Positions 55,370-64,000 of a stretch of 64,000 nucleotides of DNA are shown one piece after another. The stretch is from Tulasnella sp. 424 (Eukaryota; Basidiomycota; Agaricomycetes; Cantharellales; Tulasnellaceae), in contig WSUB01000096.1 of assembly GCA_019633425.1 (NCBI GenBank), forward strand, positions 1 through 64,000, given 5' to 3'. Numbering within the stretch: the first letter of the stretch is position 1; each line of letters opens with the position of its first letter. Under the pieces are notes generated by a model, which ran no database searches, was not told the DNA's origin, and was given only the letters and a program-made list of their open reading frames with translations. The position numbers were made by a program, and so were the translations under genes.

Positions 55370-56878
55370 TCAGTAATACAATTCCCTTGGAGGCATTATA
55401 AACTTGCGACCCATGACACCATTCTTTAACGGGTCCGACGCAAGCATCAAGAATTCGATGTTCTTCACCGCGGCATCATTCGGCCTTCTCGATCCTACAA
55501 GCTCAAAGTGTTTGATGGCTGAGACTTTCGGGCCGTTGCACTGGTTCGGGGTCTCTGCAGGCAAGATCGCGGGTAACGAGGGCCGCCTTGCGGGTGGGTT
55601 TCTCGCCCGCAGGAACTCGATCACGTTGCGATGTCCAACGAAATTCCAACCTGTAACCCACTTCTCCAACTTTGGAACGGGGTTGGCTACGCGGAGGTAT
55701 TCGACGAGCAAGTCGTCGAATCCTTTGTCTTTGCTTGTGAGTGAGCGGAGGTTTGGCAGGAGTTCGAGGCAGTCGATCCATTGGTGGGTGTTCATGCCGA
55801 TGCAGTCGACTGTCAGAGAGGTGATTGGGGGAGGGTTGGCGCCGTGGGATTGGAGGAAGGTGGGCAGGGCGGCTTGTTGGAGGGGATCCTGGGTTGAGAC
55901 TTTACGTTGTATGTGGAGGGAGGCGAGGTTTGGTGCGCGGAGGTAAGGAAGGAGGATCGTCGCTCCGTCGAAGAACAATTCGAGTGTGTGGAGATGAGGT
56001 AGTAGGATCGGGCCAAGATTTTGTTCTTCGTGAAGGTCTTCCTCTTCTTCCCATTGCCGTGAGCCTTCGAACTTGAAGACTTGCATCTCCGGACAGGCTC
56101 GAAGAACCGCCATGATACCTTTGACCGAGAAAGGTGGCATCGGGACAGACAGTTCCAGATGGGTGAGGTTCCTGAGCAAGGGGTTCTTCAAAGGTGCGAC
56201 GGCGCCGATAAAAGTCACGGAACGCAGCTTGGACGTTCCTGATGGTCGTATTTCACCGAATTCGTCGCCTCCTGGCCAAAACCTGCCTTGGGCAACGATG
56301 CTCTCCATGTTGGGTGCTGGTCCACGGAGTCCGGCGATCAAGCCCAATAGTTCACTGTCACACTGGGGCTTCAGCACGAGATCGCGGATACGGTGAAGCG
56401 CGGCTCGGAGAGGAGGAACGACACCATATCGGACTGTAATGTAGTCGCACGTCCCGACAATTTCGACGTCGACCAGACAGGCTTTTGAGCGTGCCAGGAC
56501 GTTGGCGAGCCATTGATACGGAGGTGGAGTGCCATCGTTGTTCGACCCCTGATCGGACGTTGAATCGCGCTTGGCGCAGGACAAATCGACTTTTATGTTT
56601 GTCCATGCTCTGGGTGTAGACAAGAGAGTTTTGCGGAAGACTCGGTTGACGAGGATTGGGTAAGAGGAAGAGTCTGTTGTAGTTGAGACTGGGGTGAGCG
56701 CGTTTAGGTAGGTGAAGACGATGCCTTGGACTTCGGCTGGGAGCGAGAGGAAGTTGGCCATTGGTTGAGGTAGAATTAGAGAATTGGGTTTGATCGAAAA
56801 TTGAGGGGTGGAGAAGATCGACTTGGAAGAGTGCGGGGAGGGAGACGTTTCTCGATTAGATATAGTAGAATGAGACAA
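55370..56878 (-). CDS. F-box/LRR-like protein, array-flanking
   Basis: One exon encodes 502 residues. An F-box-like motif lies near residues 40-75 (FLSLPAEVQGIVFTYLNALT, then a Trp-containing TPRAWTNIKV). The remainder has leucine-rich spacing (LRSVTFIGAVAPLKNPLLRN, LTHLELSVPMP, LPHLHTLELFFDGATILLPY) typical of substrate-recognition subunits of SCF ubiquitin ligases in Agaricomycetes. It closes the right side of the IFI-like array and faces it (convergent with C5). Unlike the 31.8 kb gene it has no intron, and the two share little sequence. Confidence 0.75.
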   Translation of the reverse strand: MSHSTISNRETSPSPHSSKSIFSTPQFSIKPNSLILPQPMANFLSLPAEVQGIVFTYLNALTPVSTTTDSSSYPILVNRVFRKTLLSTPRAWTNIKVDLSCAKRDSTSDQGSNNDGTPPPYQWLANVLARSKACLVDVEIVGTCDYITVRYGVVPPLRAALHRIRDLVLKPQCDSELLGLIAGLRGPAPNMESIVAQGRFWPGGDEFGEIRPSGTSKLRSVTFIGAVAPLKNPLLRNLTHLELSVPMPPFSVKGIMAVLRACPEMQVFKFEGSRQWEEEEDLHEEQNLGPILLPHLHTLELFFDGATILLPYLRAPNLASLHIQRKVSTQDPLQQAALPTFLQSHGANPPPITSLTVDCIGMNTHQWIDCLELLPNLRSLTSKDKGFDDLLVEYLRVANPVPKLEKWVTGWNFVGHRNVIEFLRARNPPARRPSLPAILPAETPNQCNGPKVSAIKHFELVGSRRPNDAAVKNIEFLMLASDPLKNGVMGRKFIMPPRELYY

Positions 56879-58284
56879 TTACGCGCTGTCCTGCAATGCT
56901 AGAGTTCAGTCTGGCATAGTCGAGGTCGAGTAGCATGAACTAGACGCACCAGGCAGGCGAAAAAAAGGTAGCTAGAGTGGAAGTAAGAAAGAGGATTATA
57001 AAGGGGGTCGCTTTGATGATGCGAACTGCGCGATGGCTTATATGATGGGGGGCAAAACTGGTTTACCCGAGAATTCAGCCGAGAGCGAGTGGTCAGCAAA
57101 CCACCAAGGCATCACCTGGCCTTACCAAAAACTAACAAGGCCGCTCACCTCAACCCGAATCTTCGCCGATGTCTGGTTGAAAAGGGTTTTTTATGGCTAC
57201 AGTAACTGGAATTGAAGGGTAACAGGCTGATCGAAGCTGTTCCTTCAGTCTGGACTGGAATTCAATGCCGCAACGGCGTTCGGCAACACCAGAAGCCGGA
57301 AAGGATGAGCCGGGGAGTATAGCCTAGTCGCGTACGCACGAAACTTACCGCTATTAGATATGGATTTTAAGCAGGAAAATGGTAGATGAGAGGATCAAGG
57401 GGGGATGCGATGGTTGTTTTGACGATCAGTGCAAAGCACACGGAAAACGGTCCGATATCCGATTTTCAAACCCGCGGGAAAGACGCCACTCCGCCACCTT
57501 CCCCCTGATGCCCGGAACACCACGCTGGCCCCTAAGGACCGGAAGGCCGACACTCGGAGCCCGATGACACCTTATCTGATGCCTAACCGAGCTTTGTATT
57601 TCATCTGTGGGTAACCTCTTTATTTATATCCCACACTTCGTCATCAATCTTTTCGTTTCCTCCGTGTCCTGAGAGGAAAATCCCAGCCAAGCTGCATGGT
57701 GAAACTCTGTGGAGACCGTGGCATATTATTTGATCTCTTCGCTATGCCCATGATGATTCTATCGCTTCCGATGTCCGATTCGGCCTGTTCTCCCCCGGCA
57801 ACCGGTCTTGTTCTCGGGTGGCCGCATTTCCGCAAATACATCTCCAGGAAAGATGGTCACAGCTTCCACATATGATCCACCCCACACCCAACATCTTCTC
57901 CGTAGCTCGGCTACTGCGAACATTGCTACAGAGGCGCGGATATATTTAGGGTCTTGACGGCCCTGACAATCGACAAGTCGATGGTGTACGAGCAAGCGTC
58001 AGACCATTCTCGCACAGCTTCCCCTCCCCCTGGAGGACCTCAATCATGCAATAAAGCAGAGACCAAAACCTCCATGAAACTACTTTGACTCGTCCCGCTG
58101 GCTGAGACAATTTGGCTTTGGGGGGTTTGTGGATGCAAAGCAATCCGTTTCCGCAGTTGCTTTCCAACAATGGGGAGCAAAATGCATCCCGCCACACTCG
58201 TAGCACCCATATCTTATAACAGGCGAACCTGGAGGGCGTTTCCTTCAATCCTTCTCCACACACGATACAACTACGCAACCTCCC
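56879..58284. other. Intergenic, no gene recognised
   Basis: The left part is the promoter side of the F-box gene, and the right part, with pyrimidine-rich sequence at 58.2 kb, is that of the next gene. Open frames are below 110 codons and unassigned. Confidence 0.4.
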
Positions 58285-59310
58285 ATGGCCTCAGGACTCA
58301 ACGCCGACCATACGTTCGACCAGCGTTCAGATAAGAAACGAAGAGGCACCGCTCCGATTTCCGCCGGCAAAGGTGACATTTCCGGTGGGAGGGGAGTGGT
58401 GACTCCCCATGAAAGTAGCTCTAAGCCAAGTACTGGACGAACTATCACCTCTGGGACCGTCTTCGCTGGTCGCCCCACCGGTGGTGGATCGCGTGCTACC
58501 ATATACGGGACTTCGGTTTATGGATCTGGGTGAGTCTCTCTATATTGGCGGGTACTCTTAATGGCTCATTTATGTCGTATTATAGCTACACATATGCTGA
58601 CAACGGGCGGTGGGTCGCAGGGCGGGGCTTTCCCTTCGGGTACTGGCCAATTTACATCTGGCCTAGTTACTATGGTAGCAATGAGGTACGTGTATATGTA
58701 TCATCGAGCTTCTTTACTGGTATCCTCACTGCTGGAAATACTTTATCAACGGCAGTTTGGACCGTGGAATAACGCCTCTCGGCCAGGCGGTAACATGAGC
58801 TACGCTCAGCTCCTCCCACCCACCCCAGACACTTCGCAGTCCAGAAGAGCACTGGTCAACCCAAGGCAAGCCATAACTAATAATGCTACTGCACCTTACT
58901 TCGTTGTCGGGGACCATGACTCCGTCGAGGCTATTCTGGTGTTTCTTCGGTCCAAATGCCGGGCAATAATCGGGAACGCCACTGACTTCAACGCGGACCT
59001 GAATCCCCTTCCAGTCGAGCAGTACTTGCAGTATTACCGCGCTTCAAGCTTTGCTCTGGCTCTATCAACATATTCGAACTCTGCTGCAAGTGTGGCGAAT
59101 CAACCTCCTTCGAACGATTCGACCATCGCGAACTTGCCGCCTGCGGCGATCCCGCCAGGGACGAACCTTGACTTCCTCCAGTGTGTAAATACAACTATCG
59201 GAAACAATATCAGCTCTGGACATTCGGATTTGATGGCGGATTCAAGCGTAGGGGCAATGGTGGGGCTTTTCTGGATCCTATTCGTCTTCTGGTCTTCCGT
59301 TCTCTCCTAG
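58285..59310 (+). CDS. Hypothetical protein with Gly/Tyr-rich centre and hydrophobic C-terminal tail
   Basis: Exons 58285-58529, 58586-58685 and 58756-59310 give 299 residues. The N-terminal 80 residues are Gly/Ser/Thr-rich (GRTITSGTVFAGRPTGGGSR) and have no signal peptide. The centre has GRGFPFGYWPIYIWPSYYG, followed by RPGGNMSYAQLLPP, a pattern I associate with uncharacterised basidiomycete membrane proteins. A predicted helical region with NNATAPYFVVGDHDSVEAI follows, and the chain ends in a hydrophobic stretch (VGAMVGLFWILFVFWSSVLS). That could be a tail anchor, or a GPI signal if an upstream signal-peptide exon was missed. The function is unknown. Confidence 0.6.
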
Positions 59311-60262
59311 ATTATGATGCATTTATCTGTATAGTTATTAATACTTGCTTGATTCTAATCCTTAAATAATATTCACGAGCTCCATTGCCTTAGCGTGGTC
59401 AGATGAGGGCAACAGGGAATAGCCGATTGTAAGGGGAGCCCGCCACCCTCGGAGGTCTTTCGTTCTTTCACCACCTCGTCATGCAGCAACGAGCAGTGCT
59501 ATATGGATCGTCTGTCTATATTGTAAACTATACGAGGTCTGATAGATCTTTAGCGGCCGGCAGAACTCAGCCAATGGGTGATTCCTTGTGTCGACAAGCA
59601 TCCCGTGTCTCGCTTTGAAAGCGCACCCTCTCGATGCAAGAAAATCCTTGTTCTAGTTCCTCTATTTTTATGCCCTTTCTATACAATGTGGCGATCCGAC
59701 CTTGACCTAGGCCGGTCTGGCCTGTCCAACTTAAGGTGCAATCGTACACCGAGGCACCCAGTACCTGATTGACACATACACAGCAGAATCTGAGGCATTA
59801 AACCGGCCTGTTCGCACAAACCCCTCACCTTGGACCTTTGTTAGTCTGCGTGGTTATATTTTCATGGAGCGCGTACTCGCGATGCCAGTGGACACTTGAG
59901 TATGACATCATCGACGTGTTTGCTGTGAGCTTGTATAGTCGTCCGAGCTCGCAGTGAGACGCGCTGTTTCCCCGCTTATTGTAACAACAAGCCGGTTGTG
60001 AATGCTGCATAGAAATTCCTTTCTCTCCTTGGCTTGGCCTTGGACGGAATGGCGCCTGTTTGCGCGCACCCTGAAAAGCCACGTGAGCGTGGCGTGAGCG
60101 GGAGACGCCGAAAAACCGGTTGGCCGAATGACCTTGGTCGAAATTGCGATCGGGTCCCACAGTCACTTTTTGGATTATTACGCTCTCGGACGACCCCTCA
60201 CACTACCCAGCCTTGCCAGTTCCTTTGGTCGAAGAAAAGTTACAAGTTGAAGAGTTTTGCGG
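59311..60262. other. Intergenic, no gene recognised
   Basis: This is the presumed promoter region of the NAA25 gene. A minus-strand frame at 59825-60166 has no domain support. Confidence 0.4.
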
Positions 60263-63200
60263 ATGGTTGACCAGGAACAGAGAAAGCTCAAGCCCATTTA
60301 CGGTGAACCTGCTTCGCGTTTCCCGCCGACGCGTCGTGCCTAACACAGCGCCTCTTGCAGATGCCCTCGATTCTGGATCGTACAAGACTGCCATTCAGAC
60401 ATGCAACAAGCTATTAAAGAAGCAACCACAACACGAAGTCATCAGGGTACGCTATCCTCTTCAACGTCTCTGGTGTAAATGGTTAATTTACGCATTTTCG
60501 GCAGGCTCTCAAGGCCTTGGCTCTACTCCGAGCCAACAAGGCCGAAGAGGCGATCCAGCTATGCGACGAGATCCTGGCGTCCAAGCCTACCGATGATACA
60601 GTCCTTGGAATCATGCAACATGTCCTCAAGCACCTTGACCGCAGTGAGTCAATAATGCTGTAATTAGCCTCGCGACGGCATAACGACCCTGACACGAACC
60701 CGTGTTTCCCCAATCATGAAGCTCCGGAAATCACGACCATGTTTGAAGACGCGTTCAAGAAACAACCAGCGAATGAAGAACTAGGTGCACAGACGTTCAT
60801 GAGCCATATCCGTGTTGGTTCATGGAAGAACGCTCAGGTCATCGCGCTGAAGCTCTTCAAGACATTCAAACAACCGAAGTACCTCTTCTGGTCTATCATG
60901 TCCGCGGTGCTTCAAGCACAAAATGCCGGTGGTGTCAATCCAGGAATGACCGACAATGCACCAATCCTGCTGAATCTAGCGCTTCGCATGATCACTAGCA
61001 GCCCAATCCCGTCCTACGTTTCCCCCGATCACTTCTACCTCCACTTGACGATCCTGAAGACTCTAGATAAGCTAGACGAGGCCTATGAACTTATCCAATC
61101 GGAACGGGGGAAACGGCTTTGCGAGACTAGCCTGGTGGTCGACGAACTCCGAAGGGAAATCTTCCAGGCTAAGGGCGCCTGCAAGGAGGAAGCCGTTCTC
61201 TGTGGCGAGCGTCTCAGTAAAAAAGGGTAGGTGGACGAGGAATTGCAAGCGATGCCGGCGGCTAACTCGTATGCCTATAGGGACCGCAACTGGATAACTT
61301 TCCTCTCATTAATCGACTCCACGTTCGATGTTATCAAGCTGAACGAGTCGCAGTCGCAAACCGAAACCGACGCAGCCGCATCTTCCACTGACTCTAAAGG
61401 CGCTGGTCCACCAAGTGACGCAAAGCCCACCAACTCCGAAGGCAACGGGGAGGTCGATCCAGAGCTCACCCCCAAACCCACGCCGCATCCTGAGCTACCT
61501 CTAGAACCTCAGGCTTTAATCGACGGATTGCGGGAGCTGTTTGAGCGCTTGGCGAAGGAAGATGGGTTGAAGGAGAGGGGAGGACATCTTGCTTCGTTGC
61601 AGCTGGAAAAGCGCGTGAGGATACGAGAAGAGGGGCAGGGTAAGTGGGGTTCGATACTGCCTCCGGGTTCAGCGTACTGAATTTCTCTTTGCCAGGTAAC
61701 CCCGTGCCAGATACCCTTTTAACGCTCGTCAAGCAATATTTCAGCAACTTCTCTGACAAGAACTGTTGTTTCGAGGACTTGAAACCCTATGTCGCAACCT
61801 TACAGGAAGGCGAATTGACCTCTTGGATTGCCTTCCTCAAGGAACAGGCCGATGCTAAGGACATCTCAACCAACGCGGGCCTTGCAAGGTTGATCAACGT
61901 GTTCAAGCTCCAGCGTTTCTCCAAGACATCTGCACGGACTGAAGCTGAAGAGCAAGCCGATTCTGCTGCGTACTTGAAGGCGTACTTTGAGGCGTTACCA
62001 GTAGGCAAGTGATACTCGTCCCACTACGGAAATGCGCATTGTGACTGATACGTGACACCCCAGGGAAGGACCTGCCTGAAACTGAACTTCAGCCTGCGGA
62101 CGATTTAGCCATTTTGGCTGCCAACGCTTTGGTCTCGGCCTGGGTGATCACAAGTAAGACCTATAGCTCTTACGGTGGTGGCGAATCCCGACTGACGTGG
62201 GCTCCCGATCACAGGAAAAGAGCCTTACCTACACCAAGCGTTGGTGGTCTTGGAGTATGCGTCATCCAAAAGCAAGCAGAACTACCAATTCCGTGTGCTG
62301 GCCGTTCGGGTATACCGCCTTTTGGGTGAGGAGGATCTAGGTTGGTCGCGGAGCAAAACTGACTTCTCCGGGTTCTTAGCTGCCAACACCCCAGCGGTCT
62401 CTCACTACCGTACTATGGATGTCAAGCAAGTGCAAACCGATACCCTCTCCCATCTCATCCTCGCAAGAGGATCCACATACTCTTTGGCTCCCGTGGGCGA
62501 CGTCGGAATGACCCAAGAATGCATAGCGGCGAGCGATATCTACAATCAGAATAGTAGCGACGTGAGTGAGCGTTGTTATAATTTCAGAACGAAACTGACT
62601 TGTTCTTCGTGCATGCTAGACCGCCGACATGATTCTCAAAGCGTTCCAGTTCGAGAAATACTCACAGGTATAATTTTCCTGGAAGGCATGCAGGATTTCT
62701 GGACTCATAGGAACATTATACATGACAGATAACCGAGTTCGTCGAATTCGAGGACCGCTTAGACAACTCACTGCAACGAGACCTGACGCGGTTGGAGTAC
62801 GTTCGCATGAAGTTCACAACGGAGAAGCTGGAACCTGAAGCGTTGTTGCTGGAGCTTCAAGAATTGGAATTCGTCCTGGAGAAGAGTACGCTCTTCCGAC
62901 CAAGGAGATGGACCCCCACGTTACTCATGAATGGGTCTTCCTAGTGCACCATGATAACCGCGACTTTGCTGTCGTGCCAAACTATCAACCGCGCGGGCAA
63001 TCTTTGGCTGACCAAACGTCAATGGGCGTCGTGCGTGGGGTAGGTGTGAAGACGTTAAAGGGTGTTGTTTCCACAACTGACCTCCGTTAATCGCCCTTTT
63101 AGTTCCAGTGGCTAACCGTCTTCTTGCAACTCTACATCCGAGCATATGCACGAGCATGCAGAGTCGAAACCTCCGTCGCTTCGGACATGAACACCTTCCT

Positions 63201-64000
63201 TTCCGGCTGGCTTTCAGAGGTGCGAAGCTGCATTTCTTCCAAGGGGCATAGAATGAACAGAACTTTGACACGGAAACGAATAGATGACCGAAGACGAGAA
63301 GACATTCCTCAAGTTCTCTCAAATCCTTCACGAGTGGATTCCATGCCCGCCATTACAATCCCGTGAGGCCGCTATGGCTGCTTTGACCGGAGCTGCGGTC
63401 GCTTCAGATGCAACAGCCGCGCCTACACAAAACGGAAGTGGTGACGCAGCTGCGAAGACGAATGGCGATCAAGAGAGGAAGCAATCACCGCCTCCACCCC
63501 ACGTCAAGCAGGACGGAAGCGGTTAGTCGTTTCCTTAACCTGAAGCACCACGATATTAAACCATTTCCAATTTTCGTAGCTCCTGTCACCGTTGAAGCAT
63601 CGACTGAGACCGCAGTGAAATACTTTGAAGGTACGCCAACCCGGTCCTGTGATCCGTATCGTAAGGTCGGATCCGCTAAGGCGTCTTCTGCGTTTCATAG
63701 ATGCTGCGGCACGAGCGAAAGCCCTGGCAGACCAAGGTGAACTTCTGTGGGAGGTTTGCCATGTCGCTACTTTGGCCCAGGAGGTAGGCGAAAATAGTTT
63801 GCCGGGGACGATCATCGTACTAACCTGAGTGAAATTTCGCAATAGGCTTTCGTTCTTCTTCAAATCGTATCTCTTCCGTATACTAGCAAGTCCGGGAAAT
63901 CTAAAATTAAGATCACGGACAGCGGTTCGGTACGCAACCCTAGTGTGTTCTTCAGAGGGGGCCGGCGAACTGACGGAGTAAAAACGCAGGTCGTCGAGAG
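60263..64000 (+). CDS. NAA25/MDM20: NatB N-terminal acetyltransferase auxiliary subunit (3' partial)
   Basis: Seventeen exons can be chained in phase from ATG 60263 (MVDQEQRKLKPIY) to the window end, about 925 residues so far. TPR-like helices open the protein (LADALDSGSYKTAIQTCNKL, ALKALALLRANKAEEAIQLC). Conserved NAA25 stretches follow: HIRVGSWKNAQVIALKLFKT, YLFWSIMSAVLQAQ, DRNWITFLSLIDSTF, EPYLHQALVVLEYA, NYQFRVLAVRVYRLLG and MHHDNRDFAVVPNYQPRG. With catalytic NAA20 it docks on ribosomes and acetylates N-termini starting Met-Asp, Met-Glu, Met-Asn or Met-Gln. The intron at 62005-62063 uses a GC donor (GCAAGT). The catalytic subunit is not in the window. Confidence 0.88.

Noticed and set aside
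1..64000. CRISPR arrays, bacterial operons, Shine-Dalgarno sites, prophage
   Set aside because: None seen. Introns, a telomere and nuclear gene types make this a eukaryotic chromosome end.

Overview
This looks like a chromosome end of a filamentous basidiomycete, probably an Agaricomycete. The evidence is short GT-AG introns of about 50-75 bases in almost every gene, a GH131 secreted glycosidase, single-pass Ser-rich surface proteins, F-box proteins and TKL-like kinases typical of that group. Position 1 is the physical end: about 78 bases of a perfect CTAAC tandem, so the G-strand reads TTAGG (five bases) rather than the TTAGGG usual in fungi. I do not name a genus.

Layout. 1-2.8 kb: telomere, then a minus-strand tandem-kinase gene whose second kinase domain stops close to the telomere. 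3.8-5.9 kb: a frameshifted heparinase II/III-like lyase pseudogene. 5.9-12 kb: gene-poor subtelomere with a MITE-like inverted-repeat element (6.2-6.64 kb) and a degenerate GGGGACGCTTAT array (8.48-8.83 kb). 12-14 kb: bHLH transcription factor. 14-16.8 kb: no gene seen. 16.8-31 kb: conserved core genes, namely RNase H1, methylcrotonyl-CoA carboxylase beta subunit, mitochondrial ribosomal protein uS7m, a GH131 glycosidase, AP endonuclease APN1, two paralogous single-pass surface proteins with tRNA-Ser(GCU) between them, and ribosomal protein uL30 (RPL7). 31.8-33.8 kb: F-box protein.

34.4-55.0 kb is the remarkable part: a tandem array of at least seventeen gene copies and relics carrying a Gly/Ala-rich hydrophobic domain that I read as the interferon-inducible IFI6/IFI27 (ISG12, Ifi-6-16) family. 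Class A copies (ten) encode a helical N-terminal domain, a charged linker and the IFI-like domain in three exons. Class C copies (five genes, two relics) encode almost only the IFI-like domain. Three class B copies have a related helical domain and a different glycine-rich hydrophobic segment, and all are broken. The array shows birth and death: nonsense changes, lost splice acceptors, 5' truncation, a likely solo LTR, a segmental duplication, and an F-box fragment sitting in a class A-type upstream region. Two runs of N inside it are each flanked by identical 78-79 base sequences and are probably unmerged contig ends. The array is bounded by F-box genes (31.8 and 55.4 kb).

55.4-64 kb returns to single-copy genes: an F-box/LRR-like protein, a protein with a hydrophobic C-terminal tail, and the NatB auxiliary subunit NAA25/MDM20, which runs off the window end.

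The core genes form no operon-like pathway. The array and the kinase are the candidates for a subtelomeric recognition or cell-death system, but that role is inferred only from family resemblance and from rapid turnover.
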